A stretch of 64,000 nucleotides of DNA from Panorpa germanica (lineage: Eukaryota; Arthropoda; Insecta; Mecoptera; Panorpidae): the NCBI GenBank assembly GCA_963678705.1, contig OY783205.1, forward strand, positions 620,001 to 684,000. Reading direction: 5' to 3'. Below the pieces are notes generated by a model. It saw nothing but the letters and a program-made list of their open reading frames with translations. It had not been told where the DNA came from and did no database searches. Position 1 is the first letter of the stretch. Every line of letters begins with the position of its first letter. The position numbers and the translations under genes were made by a program. This document shows positions 1-12,670 of the stretch, in pieces.

Positions 1-3000
1 GAAATTCAAATCCTAAAACAGACACACGCACACACGCTGACATAGCAACAACGATTTTTGTTGCTTGTGAACATTTGAATCGCTTCCAAACATCCAAAGC
101 AGTAAACTATCTTACGTCATTAGCAAAAAATTTAAACCTACGTCATATATTGTTATGCTCACTTCTTCCAAATCGTAAAAATAAAATAAAAGATAAAAAA
201 ATTAAAAAAGTGTTTCTTTTTTTTTTCTTTTTTACAAATCTTTATTCGTAAACAAAGAAATTTCTGAATTTTTATTTATTTTTTTATTTTTATAATAAAG
301 AATTGATGTGTATTATTATATGGAATTATAATGTACTAGACAGGACAGAGCTGTATTAGTAAATGTTACAATATATGGTTAAAAGCAGCACTGGTACACA
401 CCATAAAAAATGCCAACGCAATAGGAAATCGTCCGTAATATAATTAAGCATCGAAAATAAACCAACGTTAAATAAATTAAATTAAAAAATGAATAACAAT
501 AATAATTAAGAGATATTGTTAATATATGGTTTGCCTGTACGTATGAAGATTGTCCCGTTCTTTACTCAACATCTCCAAATATTGAGTTTTCAGATTAGAA
601 ACTTGTATAACTCTTTGTTTAGATATTTTATAAGTTTTCACAAAAATCTGCAAACTCAACTCAAATTTGTAGAGATATCTCACTAATGAACTGGACGACC
701 GACGATATTCCCGCGCTGTTGAGATAGGTTCACAATTAGCAAAATATTGGTTTGGGTTTTGAGAATTGGTGATACACAAATCGCATATTGTCCTTGTTAT
801 ATGTTGGATTAGGCTTAGTGCCGGTTGCTGTGCTCATAGTTATTGCAATAGTTTGTTAACTTGGACAGTTAAACGCTAAATCGTTCAGCCAATTCAGTTT
901 CTGCTATAAGTTCGGCAGAAAGATTTCTTGTAGCTCCATTTTGAGGTCTACTCCTCCCCCTCAATATCACGTCTGTGTCGCCGACAAACATTCCCGCTTC
1001 CCCTTCCCCTTCCCCCTGGTTGAACATAGTTTTTATTCTTACAAAAAAAATTTTTTTTGCTCTCCGGAGGAGCTAAAAGAACATGTCACTCTTATAAAAA
1101 AAGATTTATCTATTGTTCCAAATAAACTAAATGAAGAAAACTTCATAGCATCACTCCAAGCACCATATCACCCCCCACCTCCCTCACATAACCCTGCGTA
1201 ATTTTCCTCCTCTGAACCAAGCCAACTAACTATTGCGATAACTATGAATGACCCTAACAGTACACTAAATGGCAACACTATATTGAGAAAAAGAGACAAC
1301 ACTATTCGTTAAGATTGAACAAACAGAGACAACGCTAACCGTTTTGTTGAAGAAAAGTCTTGCCATCAGTAACACATGAAGTTAGTTCATAGTCTAGTCT
1401 ATTTCGATTTGATTTGGTCCGATATGAATTTCAGTGGTACAACGGTACAGTTATCATGAAGACATTTACACGTGTGGAAGTGACTTGCACTAGCTTTCTC
1501 TTTGGGCATTCTTTGTTTAGAATTTGAAAATATTATTTATATAATTGTATTTTCGATTACAAATATTTCAACATGGGTTCATGTTCATATGTGATTTATT
1601 TTATACAGGTGTATCCATCAGGTCGTCCATCGTCGGTCCTATCCGAACCTATCTAGTGGTAATTTGAAATAACATCTCTTTCTATTATCTATTTATATAT
1701 ATTATTCGACATGACGTTTCATTTTTAAATTTCACTATTATTTTAATAGTCGGTAATTAAATGAAATCTTTATTTTAATCAAAAACTGTTTATTACTTTT
1801 ATTAAATTTATTTTTGAATGGAGGAACTCTCATTAATGTTGTCTTAAGCCCGTGAGGAATTCTTCATCGTATCGACACATACGACAGCGTCATACTAATA
1901 CATCACAAGTTACTCGAATAGTGAATAAAACCATTACAATAATAACTTAATAAGCTTGGTCACTATTTACAAAAGTATAGCCGGATATTCACTACAAACG
2001 TTATGTACACTGCACATGATAGAATTCAAAGTTATACATGCAAGTTAGGTTAATTAAATCTAAAACAGCAGCTGTAGAACACATTTTGTTTTTGTTGGTA
2101 CCAGTGAGCAACTATCCGGCAAGTTACTTTGACATTGAAATTTTATACAGTGCATCCAGTGAAATTTTCATTCCGATAGGCTAAATAAAAAACACCTTAA
2201 AACTGTCCTTATAGTTATTTTAACATCTAATGTAGATAATCTAACAGAAATGAACCGTATGTATGAGTATTTATTTCTAAATATATGAATGTATTAATTT
2301 CTCATATCAGTCTCTAATTCTCTAATAAAATAATCTACTCGTATAGCTATGACAAAAACGAATAGCTTATAGACGATGAATGTTATAACATCACTTAAAT
2401 TTATATCGCTTGTATTGTATAGAAAGCTGACAGTGAATGTAGCAAGGCAACATATAGGTAGTAGGTAGGTGCATGTGTTAGTGTATTTCGAGTCTCATAA
2501 AGATGATCAGAACGCCGAGGTTCGTCTCCCATTCCACTATGGCTGTCTAATACTCTTACTCAGAAAGCACAAAGTTTCGGATTAACTTAATTCAAAGTTG
2601 GAAGTTTTATCAAGACAGAGACTGACTGACTGTACTTAAAACACGCCCAAATACAGTATCATAAAAAAAAGAAACTATAAAAGTTTATTAAAATCTCTAT
2701 ACACAACTTTAATAGAAAAAGGGTCCGGGATCCTTCCAGTTCATTAAAAAGGCAATTAAAATTGTGAAGGAACCTGTGTTTTCTTTTTTTTTATTATTAT
2801 ATTTTATAAAAAGTAAAGTAAATCGTTAAAATTGATTAAATCTCTTTGAAATAAATGGATAACATAATCTGTATATGTTTGTTCATCTAATGTAAGAAGA
2901 GTGAGTGCATTGTTTGTATGTTGAATTATTTAAAACAATATCAATGAAATAATTGTAGTGAAACAAGACAAGTCTAGGCACAACTAGCTTTAGCCGCCGC

Positions 3001-4990
3001 ACGAATGCGTGTCATGCGCCATGCGTTCTCGTCATATTTTGATGTATTGCATAAAAAACCGGTTCTGGATAAAAATATTTTCCCTAAAAAACTAGTTAGT
3101 TTGACATTTGTTAAGCAATAATAACAAACACATGACATTATTTGTTTACCGCGAAAATAAATTCATGATTTTAGTTATTTTTAGGCTTTCTGAGGTTGCC
3201 ATTTAAAGTGGAAATACCATCAGTACGATTAGAGAAACGAAATACACATTACAGAAATAAAATTACAGTCAAAAACAGTATGTACAGAAAATATTATAGG
3301 TTAGGTTTACCTTATTTCGTTGATATTTGAGTATTTTGTAAACTAGTTAACCTTAGAACATAACATTAAATGAGTATCATGCAGATGATTATAAAACTAC
3401 ATCATGGAGTATTAAAATAATATCAAATTTTATCACTTTTATACAAAACAGTCAACAACAATAACTGAAAAACGTTTACATTTGTGCAAATACACTACGC
3501 CGACGGATTTGTCCGTGCAGATAGTCATACAGACACTATTTAACTGTCACAATTGTCAATCTTTTGGTTTATACTATTAAAAATATCATTTCCACATTAT
3601 TTTGGCACTGTTTTATATATTATTAACACTTATTTTGTATTAAAAATCACATTTATTTAATATAAAAGTACACAGGTGTCGAACTAAACCTCTACTGAGA
3701 CAATCTATAGCTCAAAGCCGTAAAAGAACTTTTCTGGTGCAAACTCAGACCTATGTTTACGGAACTTTCTCTTTCATTTGTTTTATGAGACATAGTTTGT
3801 ATTAGTGAACGTACGTCTGAGATAAATACAGTTATATTAGTAATGGCCGCTCAGGTATTGGTGGAGGAGTTAAAAAGAAAAAAATATATTTTAAGTTAAA
3901 GCGGACTTGGGGGAATAGTATTTCATATTCCATTTTAAAATTTTAAATTTTAACATAAAACATTAATACTACAGACGACCATTACAGACTACCCAGACAT
4001 ACTTTCAAAGTAATAGATAAATAATTATTAGCAATATTAAAAATAAACTTAGCTTAAGATCTTTTTAAAATAACAGTATGGAGTTTTAGGCAATTACAAT
4101 AACTTGCTAACATATTTTAAGTTTCATTGAATTATTTATTCACAATAATACGTGTAAAGTCTTTTATTTTAATTCTAGTTTACTTTATATTTGTTTAAAT
4201 TATTGATGTATAATACCAGCCGTAACAAGTGCATAATAGATCTCGAGTTTAAGAAACGGGGACTTAAAATAACAAAAAGAGCATCTAAAGGATGGTCTGA
4301 GTGCTTGTAGATGGTACAGTCATTCTAATGGGCGCCGTTCAAAAACAGAATTAATTATTTTATTTATTACGGCTATTTTTATTTTTTATTTATATTTTTT
4401 ATCTACAGAAAATATTCATATAAAATAGAATAAAAGAAATGAAAATAATTTATTGTAAATGTTTAACTGAAATATGGTTATTATTTTTGATTTGAATGTT
4501 TCTTTCAGTTCAGTAAATAGGTATTATGGGATAAATTTTATATTTCTTTTGATTTACAAATTTTGAGTGAATGGCTGATTATGCAGTCATGTTTTGAAAA
4601 AATTAATATTTTAAAGAGAAAAAATGACATTGTCTTCTGGTGTATATTTTTATTTGTTTTCTTTAAGAAAGGTTTTACTTCTGCTAGAACAATTTTCTTT
4701 TTCACTTTTTAACGTATAAAATTCGATTGCGTGATTACTACGTCTATCTGTTTTTTATTCAAAATAAAAGTTTTCTAGGCAATTATTAATAGAAAATTAT
4801 TGAAGACAATAATAAAATATGGCCGCAAGTACTTTTCATTAATAATTTTTTTTAAACAATTTCGTTCATTTGTTTTGTAGTTAAAATATAATTCGTTACA
4901 AAGACAGATATGTAAATTATTTAAAAAAGGTTGGATAGCAATTTCTCACTTGGCCCAGCCTTTTTACAACTAGGGCCAAAGTAATAAAAT
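1..4990. other. No recognisable gene; AT-rich non-coding DNA
   Basis: I see nothing that can be assigned here. Two short open frames occur: about 519-779 on the minus strand, which opens with a TTG rather than ATG in the preferred frame, and 941-1201 on the plus strand, which starts in a low-complexity C/T-rich stretch. Neither resembles a family I know and neither has a convincing start. A different minus-strand frame just upstream of the first one carries an ATG near 841, so a frameshifted relic cannot be excluded. The rest is homopolymer-rich intergenic or intronic sequence. Confidence 0.5.
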
Positions 4991-5002
4991 GAAATTGCCA
5001 AG

Positions 5003-5126
5003 GGAATACGAGTAACAAAACGATGCCGCTTTATGCCAAATGTATTTCACGGCTGAAATGGTCAATAAATAAACCAAAATATGAAAGGAAGTGACGATTA
5101 GATTGGTTTATATGCAGAATGCGACA
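5003..5126 (+). repeat. Dispersed repeat, copy 1 (second copy at 19.26 kb)
   Basis: About 125 bp beginning at the shared word CGAGTAACAAAACGATGCCG is also present, same orientation, at about 19263-19380. The two copies share most bases, including the later words CTGAAATGGTCAAT and AGAATGCGA. The family is unknown to me. It is moderately GC-rich against an AT-rich background, which makes the match unlikely to be chance. Confidence 0.6.
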
Positions 5127-6366
5127 TTTTAATAATAAAAATATTTTATAAAAAGTAAATGAAAGATATTAAGACACACTCAGAAGTAAATAAGAAATGA
5201 ATTTGCTTCATTTTGTTAAAATTTCAAATCATTCTAAAAACTGCTTTTAGAATTTTGCGAGTACCCTTATTATTTTTTCAATTAAACATACTCGTATCGT
5301 CAATTTTTTTTATTTTTTAAATACTGCATATTACATATAGGTTCTAGTGAACGAACAAATTGAAGGAGTCTCCGAAATCTTTCAGTTGTAGAAGTGGAAG
5401 TAACTTCGAAATTCAAACAGTTAAGTTAAATTAATTAGTGTATTAGACAGATCAGCTGACTAAAAGTTGTAAGTGTAAGACATGGTAAGACAAAGCTGCC
5501 CCGGAGAAACCAGTATTTTCAAATATGACAAATGTAAGTTTTATCGTATTCATTTGATTAATTATATTTTTATAATGTACATTTATATGTATGCCTACGG
5601 GCAACTAATATTTTTGGCGCCCTATAAAATAAATTAGTTTACGACACACATTCGGGGGATACCCGATCAAAATCTGTTTTTCAAACATCTTGTCCACCTG
5701 GTACAGGTCCAGATTATACTAAGCAACTCCCGATCCAAATTTTTCAAATGTTCGAAGAATATATTATCATCACTAAATAAATCTAAATCTCCTCCAGTTT
5801 CAATTTTTTTAATGTTAAAGGTAAATTTAAAGAAGTGACTACATCGTCGTGCATCTAGAAAATTAACCAGAAAGTTCATAAGTTGTAGTCATCTCCTTCA
5901 AATGGTTGTAATATGGCTTGTAGACACAGTGATTCCAACTACCAACTTTCCATACTTTGTAATAGAATATTGGGATTTAATAAGCAGGATAAAATCAATT
6001 TTAGTGATTTTATTGAATTTGGTAATTTCTCAAAACATATCTCTGTCAGTGTTCTCACGTCGTCGCGAATGCATACTTCCTCAAGCCCAGGATTACTTTT
6101 AAATAACTGCCAAACACATTATCCTCAACTAATTGAAAATAACCCTAAGGAGGTCAGATTGATAATGTTTCCATATCTTTTTTGAGTAATGGAATTGCAG
6201 GTATCTTCGAAAGTTCTATTCGTTGGCAATGTGTTCTAATGGCAGTAAGAAGTCGGTGTTTATCATATCTCCAGTGACAATCTTTTCCTTCGTCCGATCG
6301 TTAAATTGACATTAGTGAAAATATCCTCTCTACATTTGCATAGTTTGTTGGACATGACTTCTGATC
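5127..6366. other. Non-coding; possible unrecognised transposon debris
   Basis: The minus strand has an open frame at 5667-5879 with a protein-like composition (acidic, with an internal DLDLFSDDN segment), and short stretches up to 6360 on the same strand also read as broken protein-like sequence. I do not recognise a family. It is the sequence into which the Ty3 element inserted. A decayed DNA-transposon gene is possible but unproven. Confidence 0.25.
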
Positions 6367-6370
6367 AATA
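6367..6370. repeat. Target-site duplication AATA (left)
   Basis: The four bases AATA directly precede the first LTR and recur directly after the second LTR at 14171-14174. A 4-bp duplication is usual for several Ty3/gypsy lineages of insects. It shows that the two LTRs and everything between them integrated as one unit. Confidence 0.85.
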
Positions 6371-7118
6371 TGTTGTAAAATGTTGTCGTATTGTCGTTCT
6401 GGAGGAGATTACTCAGCTTACTAGTACATTCTGCAGGGATGCTAGCTTCTGGTAGTAGATTCTTCAGTTGACGACTTCCAACACCAATTACAGTAGTAAT
6501 CGAATATCTTTCTTAAGATGATTAATAAGGATTCTTGTTCAGACGGTGTATTGTTGCAATTAGAGAATACTTGAGCGGTCTAAAGTAACCTCGTTGCGAC
6601 ATGCGACGGTTGAACAATTAGTATCTTTTTATTACTATTAATACAAACACTTTTATTAAAATATATCATTTATTCGTTGTAATATTATATCTGCTTACTT
6701 AATTACAATAGTATTTTATTAGATTAACGAAGATGACAGATATAAAACAAAATGTAATTCTATAGTGTTATAATTTAATTAATAGTTGAAATGTGCTCAC
6801 TATTCAATACGTACGAAGTTGCGAATAGTAATGCTTGCTTTGAGACTCAGGAGAAGACTGGCTTTCAGCGTCTTGTGCAATTTAATATATAATAATTTAT
6901 TTCACATCACAGAACGCCAATACTGAATTACCAGCATTAAATCAATATTAATCTCCACAAACCAGAGACAATATTTATAAGCGCTAAACTTAAATAATTA
7001 TTCTTTACAATCTTAATACTAATACAAAAACTGTTTACATAATATAATTCTATTACATAATTAACATTTAATATCATTAAAAATAAAAGGTAAGTGCGAC
7101 ATATGCGTACTTACAACA
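6371..7118 (-). repeat. 3' LTR of Ty3/gypsy element
   Basis: 748 bp, beginning TGTTGTAA and ending TTACAACA, so the termini form an 8-bp inverted repeat with the canonical TG...CA ends. It aligns along its whole length with 13423-14170. By eye the only differences are two adjacent bases near position 6382-6383 (TG versus TT, then T versus G). Because gag-pol lies on the minus strand, this copy is the 3' LTR. Confidence 0.95.
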
Positions 7119-7126
7119 CTCCTCAA
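7119..7126 (-). other. Polypurine tract candidate
   Basis: Read on the minus strand, the bases next to the 3' LTR are TTGAGGAG followed directly by the LTR start. A purine run abutting the 3' LTR is where plus-strand DNA synthesis is primed in LTR retrotransposons. The run is short, so the exact primer is uncertain. A longer purine-rich stretch also lies near 7219-7250 on the plus strand, but it is not adjacent to the LTR. Confidence 0.5.
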
Positions 7127-7403
7127 CCAAAGAAAAGGAACGCATATAAAACAAAACATATGCGTTTCTGCTCTAAGGAAAAGAAAAAGGAAAAATTGTG
7201 ATAGGGGAGATGTCGTACATATCACAACACCCCCTTTCAAAAAAAAAGGGACACGTATAAAAACAAAATATACGAGTTACAATTCTAGAAAAAAACAAAA
7301 AGAGAAGCAAAGTGTCGACAACGATTCTGATCCCATCGTATAGAGTTAACACTGCTCCACAAAACAATCATCCCTGACAAAATCCATTTCATTCGTCAAG
7401 TTT

Positions 7404-10400
7404 TTATTCATTGGTACAAAATCTCTTCAACCTATTATTATGAACTACCGTATGTTTTTTACCAATTAGTATTTCTGTATTAACAGGGGATATAATTTTA
7501 GTAACTTTATACGGTCCTACGTATAAGGGTAAAAGTTTTTTTGACTGTCCTTTAGTTGGTAACTGTTCATTTCTTAATAAAACTAGTTCGTTTACTTCAG
7601 GTGTGAAAAGAGAATTGACCCTTTTATCAAAATATAATTTTGTTTTTTCTTTGCTTTTAACCAAGTTATTTATAGCAAGTTCCCTCGCTACTTGTAACCT
7701 GTGTTTGAGTTCTACTATAAAATTATTATAAGTATTTACCTCAATTGGTTCTTTATAAAAAATTGAAGGCAGATTTGCCTTATGTCCATAAATTAGTTCG
7801 AAAGGAGTAAAACCGGTCGCTGTATGCGGAGTTGTGTTATACACGAACATTGCATAGGGAATCCAATTTATCCAATCATCCTGCTTTTTACAAAAATTCC
7901 TTAGATACTCGGCAAGGGTTCTATGAACTCTTTCTAAGGCACCGTTGGTTGCTGGTCTAAATGCTGTTGTTTTTAATTGTTTAATTTTTAACAATTTGCA
8001 TATATCTTTAAAAATTTTTGACATGAAATTTGTTCCTTGGTCTGTTAAGATCATATTAGGAACTCCGTACCTACAAATAACGTTAGTTACTAATGCTTTC
8101 GCGACAGTATTTGCCTCCTGGTTTATAATAGGAATAGCTTCCGTAAATTTAGTAAGGTCATCCTGTATTGTTAGTAAGTATTTGTATTTGTCGTTGTCGT
8201 CTTTCTTGGGAAGATATACTATGTCCAAAGCCAACCTTTCGAAACTATGTTTCGAAGTCGATGTAATTGTTAATGGGCATTTATTTAATTTGCACACTTT
8301 ATTCTTTTGACATGATACACATTGTCTAATAAAATTTTTAACTTTTCTAATCATACTTGGAAATTTAAAGTGTGATTTTAATCGTTTAATTGTTTTAGAA
8401 ACTCCTAAGTGGCCTGCTGTGGGATTAACATGAAATTCCGAAATTACATTGTTTATTAACTCAGGGTCACTAATTTTAAGTATATTGTCATTATAAATGT
8501 GTACTATTATATTTGTTTTATCAAAGATATGTCTGATCATAGTTCGTAACTGGGCAAAATCTAATTTACTTAGTTCAGACTCGAACCTGTTCATAGCTAT
8601 GTTAGTAATTTTGTGTAAAGTACAAAAGTTTTTCAGATTCACTAATGCCAAAAATATTTCTTTATAATTTGGTAGATTAAAATGAAATTCCTTAATTATT
8701 AAACAGATAATAAATCTAGTATCAATTTCAACATATGCAATTTCTGATACTTCTTTTTCTTGTATTAGAAATGCATTGATACTACTAAATTTATTGATTA
8801 ATTCAGGAGAATTTCCAATTGAATTTTTAAAATCTTTTGATACAAAATCTACTAATGAAAATGACGTCGGTGCGTCATATAAACTTTTATCATGTTCAAT
8901 TACTTTATTGTTTATGATAATTTTATTTTTAATTATTTCTAAATAATTTTCGTATGTGACATCCATTGTTTCAACCTGAAGTGAGTATACGCGACTTAGG
9001 GCATCTACGTGTGGAATCGAACTACCTGGTCTATATATTACTTCGTAATTATATTCCTCTAGTTTTATCCGCCAACGCATAAGTCTAGAACTCGGGTCCT
9101 TAATACTCATTAACCAAGTCAAGGCTTGATGGTCTGTTACGATACTAAAAAACTTTCCATAGAGATAGGGTCTAAAATGAGCCACAGCCCATACTACTGC
9201 TAATAACTCACGTTCAGTAGTTGTGTAATTTTGTTGTGCCTTATTTAGAGTTCTTGAAGCATATGCTATTGGGTGGCTTTCCTTAATAGTACCTTGTGAA
9301 AGGACTGCACCTATAGCATATTTACTTGCATCCGTGGTTACAACGAAATTTTTACTAAAGTCCGGGTATTGCAAAACAGGTGATATGGTTAATTTATTTT
9401 TTAAAGTTTTAAATGATTCGTCGCATTGGTCTGACCATTCTAATACTTTAACATTACTGTTTGCTGCATTATATAGTGGTTTGGCTATCTCTGCGTAATG
9501 CGGTATATGTCGGCGATAATAACCAGACATACCCAAAAATGTTTTAATTTGTTTAGGACTGTTTGGAATGGGGAAATTCTTTATTGCTTCTACTTTAGAA
9601 GGATCTGGTAGAATACCTGTTTCATTAATAACGTGACCTAAATAAATCAAATCTTTATGTAGAAAGTTACATTTGGATGGTTGGAGCTTCAAATTATGTT
9701 CCCGTAATTTAGAAAAAACGTTTTTTAATCTTTGGTTGTGCTCAGAAATGTTTTTTCCAAAAATGACTACATCGTCCAGATAGATTAAGCAATCTATTCC
9801 TTGCAAACCTGTGAGAACGTGAGACATAAGTCTCTGAAACATGGGGGGGGCTCCTTTAAGTCCGAATGGCATTCTTACAAATTGATAGTGTTTAAAGTTC
9901 GCACTAAATGCTGTTTTCTCTTTATCTTCGGGAAGCATAGGGACCTGGTGAAAACCGCTTGCTAAGTCAAGGGTAGAGAAAAATTTTGCACCACTAAGTT
10001 GGTCCAGTATATCATGTATAAGAGGCAAAGGATAGGCGTCACTTGTTGTCTGCTCGTTAAGTTTACGGAAATCGACTACTACGCGGAATTGTTTATTACC
10101 TAACGCATCTGGTTTTTTTGGTACTACTAATAAAGGTGCGTTATAGGGTGAGTCGCTTTCTTCAATTATGTTGTTGACCAACAGTTCCTGAATATGCTTT
10201 TCCACAATCTCTTTTTGCGCATGGGGCAATCGATACGGTTTAACGTTAACGGGTTTAGAAGAATTAATCTTTATCTTATGACTTAATGCGCTCGTACAAG
10301 ATAACTTGTCTCCCGGTAAAAAAAATATGTCATTAAAGCTGTCACAGATTTCTATTAATTCTGTTACTAATTCTGAATTGACATGTGAAAGATTTAAATT

Positions 10401-12353
10401 GTTTAATAAAAGTTCCTTACGGTTGTTAGGACTTGATTTTGAAAAATGGTAAATACTAAATTGATCTATCGGTATGATATTCGGTTTGAAATTACTAAGT
10501 ATTATATTTTTTATTGAAGAATTTATTATTGAAATATAGAAAATATTTTTGACGGGCTTGATTAATGCATTAGCTAAAAAAACTTCAGGTAACAATTCCC
10601 TGGCTACACAAACTCCTACTGTAGAACCTGACATAGGAATTATCTTCCTCGTACGTGCTGGTAAAACGATATTGTTTATATTTATAAGTGGGAGCTCAAT
10701 TACTTTGCCACATTCTGAGAATTGTACACTGTTCATTTTTAGATTAATTACTGCATTTAGTTTCCGTAAAATATCTAACCCTATAATTCCATCGTGTTTA
10801 ATGGGGAAATTTTCTGACACAACCTGTAAAGTTTGTTTCGACTTATTACTATCTAAAATTATAGAAGTTTTCAGTGAACCTAAGGTATAAGGCGTGCCTT
10901 CAGAAATACCCTTCAATAGAATTTTAGATTTATTATTAATTCTGACATTGTTATTTAAAATATTTTGTTTAATCAAGGAGATTTGAGAACCAGTATCTAA
11001 TAAAAATGATACGGTTTTAGCTTTGGCTGCGACCATCTTGAATTGGATAGTGTCAACTGTTTGCTTAGCCTTAACATTTTTATTTTTACTGTCAAAACTT
11101 AGAATATCATTATTATTTTGTAAATTACCCGTATTGATCTCATCAAAATCATAAAAAAAACATAATTCATTATTTGAATTGTGTTGTGTCTTGTTAGTAA
11201 AAGATACTTGAGAACCATCAGATATAAGATGTTTCGATCTTTCACAACAAGTAGAAGGTTCTGATAAAATTGTGGCCTCCCTACAAGTATTAACTTGAGC
11301 AATAGGGTTACCCGTATCTAGATTTTCCTTCTTAATAAAACAATACTTTTCTGTATGACCACTTTTCTTACAATGGTTACAGAACAAATTTTTAGTTTTT
11401 GTTTCGACCTTATTAGGAATTTGCTTGCTTGAAACTGGTTTACTATTAGAATTAGGAACGCTTGGATATGTTTTGACTTTAATATGCCTTCTTCTTTCTA
11501 GATTGCGCCACCGTCTCTCCAGAAACTCTGTAAATTCATTTAAGGTTGGTAATTCAGAATTATTTCTGTTTTCCCATTCCTTTGACGAATTAAAATCTAA
11601 TTTGGTCTTTAAAATATGTATTAACATAAAATCTGAATGATTAGAATATATCCCCAATTCGGTTAATGCTCTAATCGATTCATTAATTTCATCTAGTAGT
11701 TTTTTGATATTGATTTCGGACTCTAAACGTATAACATTGTAGTTTATTAAATTGTTTAAACAGGTTTCAATAAGTGCTACCTTGTTATCATAACGTTTAC
11801 AAAGGATGTTCCAAACAATTTCGTAATTATCATTTGTTAAAGGATAATTCTTTATGAGTTTGAGTGGTTCTCCTGACAAATTTAACTTTAAATAATGCAT
11901 TTTTTCAATGCTTGATAGTTTACTATTATTACGAATTAAATTTGTAAATAATTCCATAAAACTTTGCCAATTAATATATTCTCCATCAAAAACGGTTAGT
12001 TGCATTGGACTTAAGTTCAGATTTTTTATTGAATCTATACTTTTTGAGTCGTCTACAATATGTGTATCATTCTCAAATGTTTGCTTATAATTCAACAAGT
12101 AAATAAGAGTGTCGTCATAAATACTTTCAACTTCCATAGACTTACTAACGATAGCCGAAGCTTCTTCATTTTTTAGAGTTGGAAGCAATGCTTCTACGAT
12201 ACTACTATATTTAACCCAAGCTTTGTCTAAGTTTTTGATTTTTAATTCAACTATTGTTAAGGATGTTGATTGGACTTCTAGATTTTTTGAAAACTCATTA
12301 ATTAGATTGATTGTATTCTCAACTAGTGTGAGTGAATGAACGTTCGGTGCCAT
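7404..12353 (-). CDS. Ty3/gypsy Gag-Pol polyprotein (intact, single frame)
   Basis: 1649 residues from an ATG at 12351-12353 to a stop at 7404-7406, with no frameshift between gag and pol. The gag part (about residues 115-285) has the DUF1759-type pattern, FDGEYINWQSF, then LKLNLSGEPLKLIKNYP, then a CKRYDN motif. A CCHC zinc knuckle follows (C325, C328, H333, C338). The aspartic protease has LLDTGSQ (D453) and a GIIGLDIL partner strand. Reverse transcriptase shows the YLDD box at 858-861 and the RMPFGLKGAP segment. RNase H starts near TTDASKYAIG (D1008) and includes TERELLAVVWAV and TDHQALTWL. Integrase has the HHCC zinc-binding region (about 1308-1350), catalytic D1377, D1438 and E1474 with 35 residues between the last two, and a GPY/F module at 1613. 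All key catalytic residues are present. The product would form particles, reverse transcribe the element RNA and integrate the copy. Confidence 0.96.
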   Translation of the reverse strand: MAPNVHSLTLVENTINLINEFSKNLEVQSTSLTIVELKIKNLDKAWVKYSSIVEALLPTLKNEEASAIVSKSMEVESIYDDTLIYLLNYKQTFENDTHIVDDSKSIDSIKNLNLSPMQLTVFDGEYINWQSFMELFTNLIRNNSKLSSIEKMHYLKLNLSGEPLKLIKNYPLTNDNYEIVWNILCKRYDNKVALIETCLNNLINYNVIRLESEINIKKLLDEINESIRALTELGIYSNHSDFMLIHILKTKLDFNSSKEWENRNNSELPTLNEFTEFLERRWRNLERRRHIKVKTYPSVPNSNSKPVSSKQIPNKVETKTKNLFCNHCKKSGHTEKYCFIKKENLDTGNPIAQVNTCREATILSEPSTCCERSKHLISDGSQVSFTNKTQHNSNNELCFFYDFDEINTGNLQNNNDILSFDSKNKNVKAKQTVDTIQFKMVAAKAKTVSFLLDTGSQISLIKQNILNNNVRINNKSKILLKGISEGTPYTLGSLKTSIILDSNKSKQTLQVVSENFPIKHDGIIGLDILRKLNAVINLKMNSVQFSECGKVIELPLININNIVLPARTRKIIPMSGSTVGVCVARELLPEVFLANALIKPVKNIFYISIINSSIKNIILSNFKPNIIPIDQFSIYHFSKSSPNNRKELLLNNLNLSHVNSELVTELIEICDSFNDIFFLPGDKLSCTSALSHKIKINSSKPVNVKPYRLPHAQKEIVEKHIQELLVNNIIEESDSPYNAPLLVVPKKPDALGNKQFRVVVDFRKLNEQTTSDAYPLPLIHDILDQLSGAKFFSTLDLASGFHQVPMLPEDKEKTAFSANFKHYQFVRMPFGLKGAPPMFQRLMSHVLTGLQGIDCLIYLDDVVIFGKNISEHNQRLKNVFSKLREHNLKLQPSKCNFLHKDLIYLGHVINETGILPDPSKVEAIKNFPIPNSPKQIKTFLGMSGYYRRHIPHYAEIAKPLYNAANSNVKVLEWSDQCDESFKTLKNKLTISPVLQYPDFSKNFVVTTDASKYAIGAVLSQGTIKESHPIAYASRTLNKAQQNYTTTERELLAVVWAVAHFRPYLYGKFFSIVTDHQALTWLMSIKDPSSRLMRWRIKLEEYNYEVIYRPGSSIPHVDALSRVYSLQVETMDVTYENYLEIIKNKIIINNKVIEHDKSLYDAPTSFSLVDFVSKDFKNSIGNSPELINKFSSINAFLIQEKEVSEIAYVEIDTRFIICLIIKEFHFNLPNYKEIFLALVNLKNFCTLHKITNIAMNRFESELSKLDFAQLRTMIRHIFDKTNIIVHIYNDNILKISDPELINNVISEFHVNPTAGHLGVSKTIKRLKSHFKFPSMIRKVKNFIRQCVSCQKNKVCKLNKCPLTITSTSKHSFERLALDIVYLPKKDDNDKYKYLLTIQDDLTKFTEAIPIINQEANTVAKALVTNVICRYGVPNMILTDQGTNFMSKIFKDICKLLKIKQLKTTAFRPATNGALERVHRTLAEYLRNFCKKQDDWINWIPYAMFVYNTTPHTATGFTPFELIYGHKANLPSIFYKEPIEVNTYNNFIVELKHRLQVARELAINNLVKSKEKTKLYFDKRVNSLFTPEVNELVLLRNEQLPTKGQSKKLLPLYVGPYKVTKIISPVNTEILIGKKHTVVHNNRLKRFCTNE

Positions 12354-12670
12354 AGTACTTAATTAAAGTTATATATAATATACAGACTAAAGATTATTTT
12401 GTACCAATAAACGACTCTCCGAAAAATAGGATTCTGACAAGGAAAAATTGTTAGCGAAAACAGTAACTCACTGGAAATTTCCGATGGGGCTCAGACACCG
12501 CAGTTGTAACAGGAAGGTAGTCTCTCTGATTGAACAGACTGCTATCTAACTGCTTCAGCTCTTTACTTCTCCTTTTCAAAATTCTTTCTCGTTCATAAAG
12601 ATGTTCTAAAAATATTAAACATGAATTAATATAATTGTAGAAACAATTATAGGAAATATTATAGTAGATA

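Noticed and set aside
519..779. 86-codon minus-strand frame as a small gene
   Set aside because: Its start is a TTG, no motif is recognised, and the neighbouring ATG is in another frame. At most a frameshifted relic.
941..1201. 86-codon plus-strand frame with proline-rich end
   Set aside because: The N-terminal half is low-complexity C/T-rich DNA and there is no family resemblance or supporting context.
7173..7367. Possible envelope-like or accessory gene downstream of pol
   Set aside because: Only 64 codons and no fusion peptide or recognisable glycoprotein features. The space between pol and the 3' LTR is too short for an env gene.
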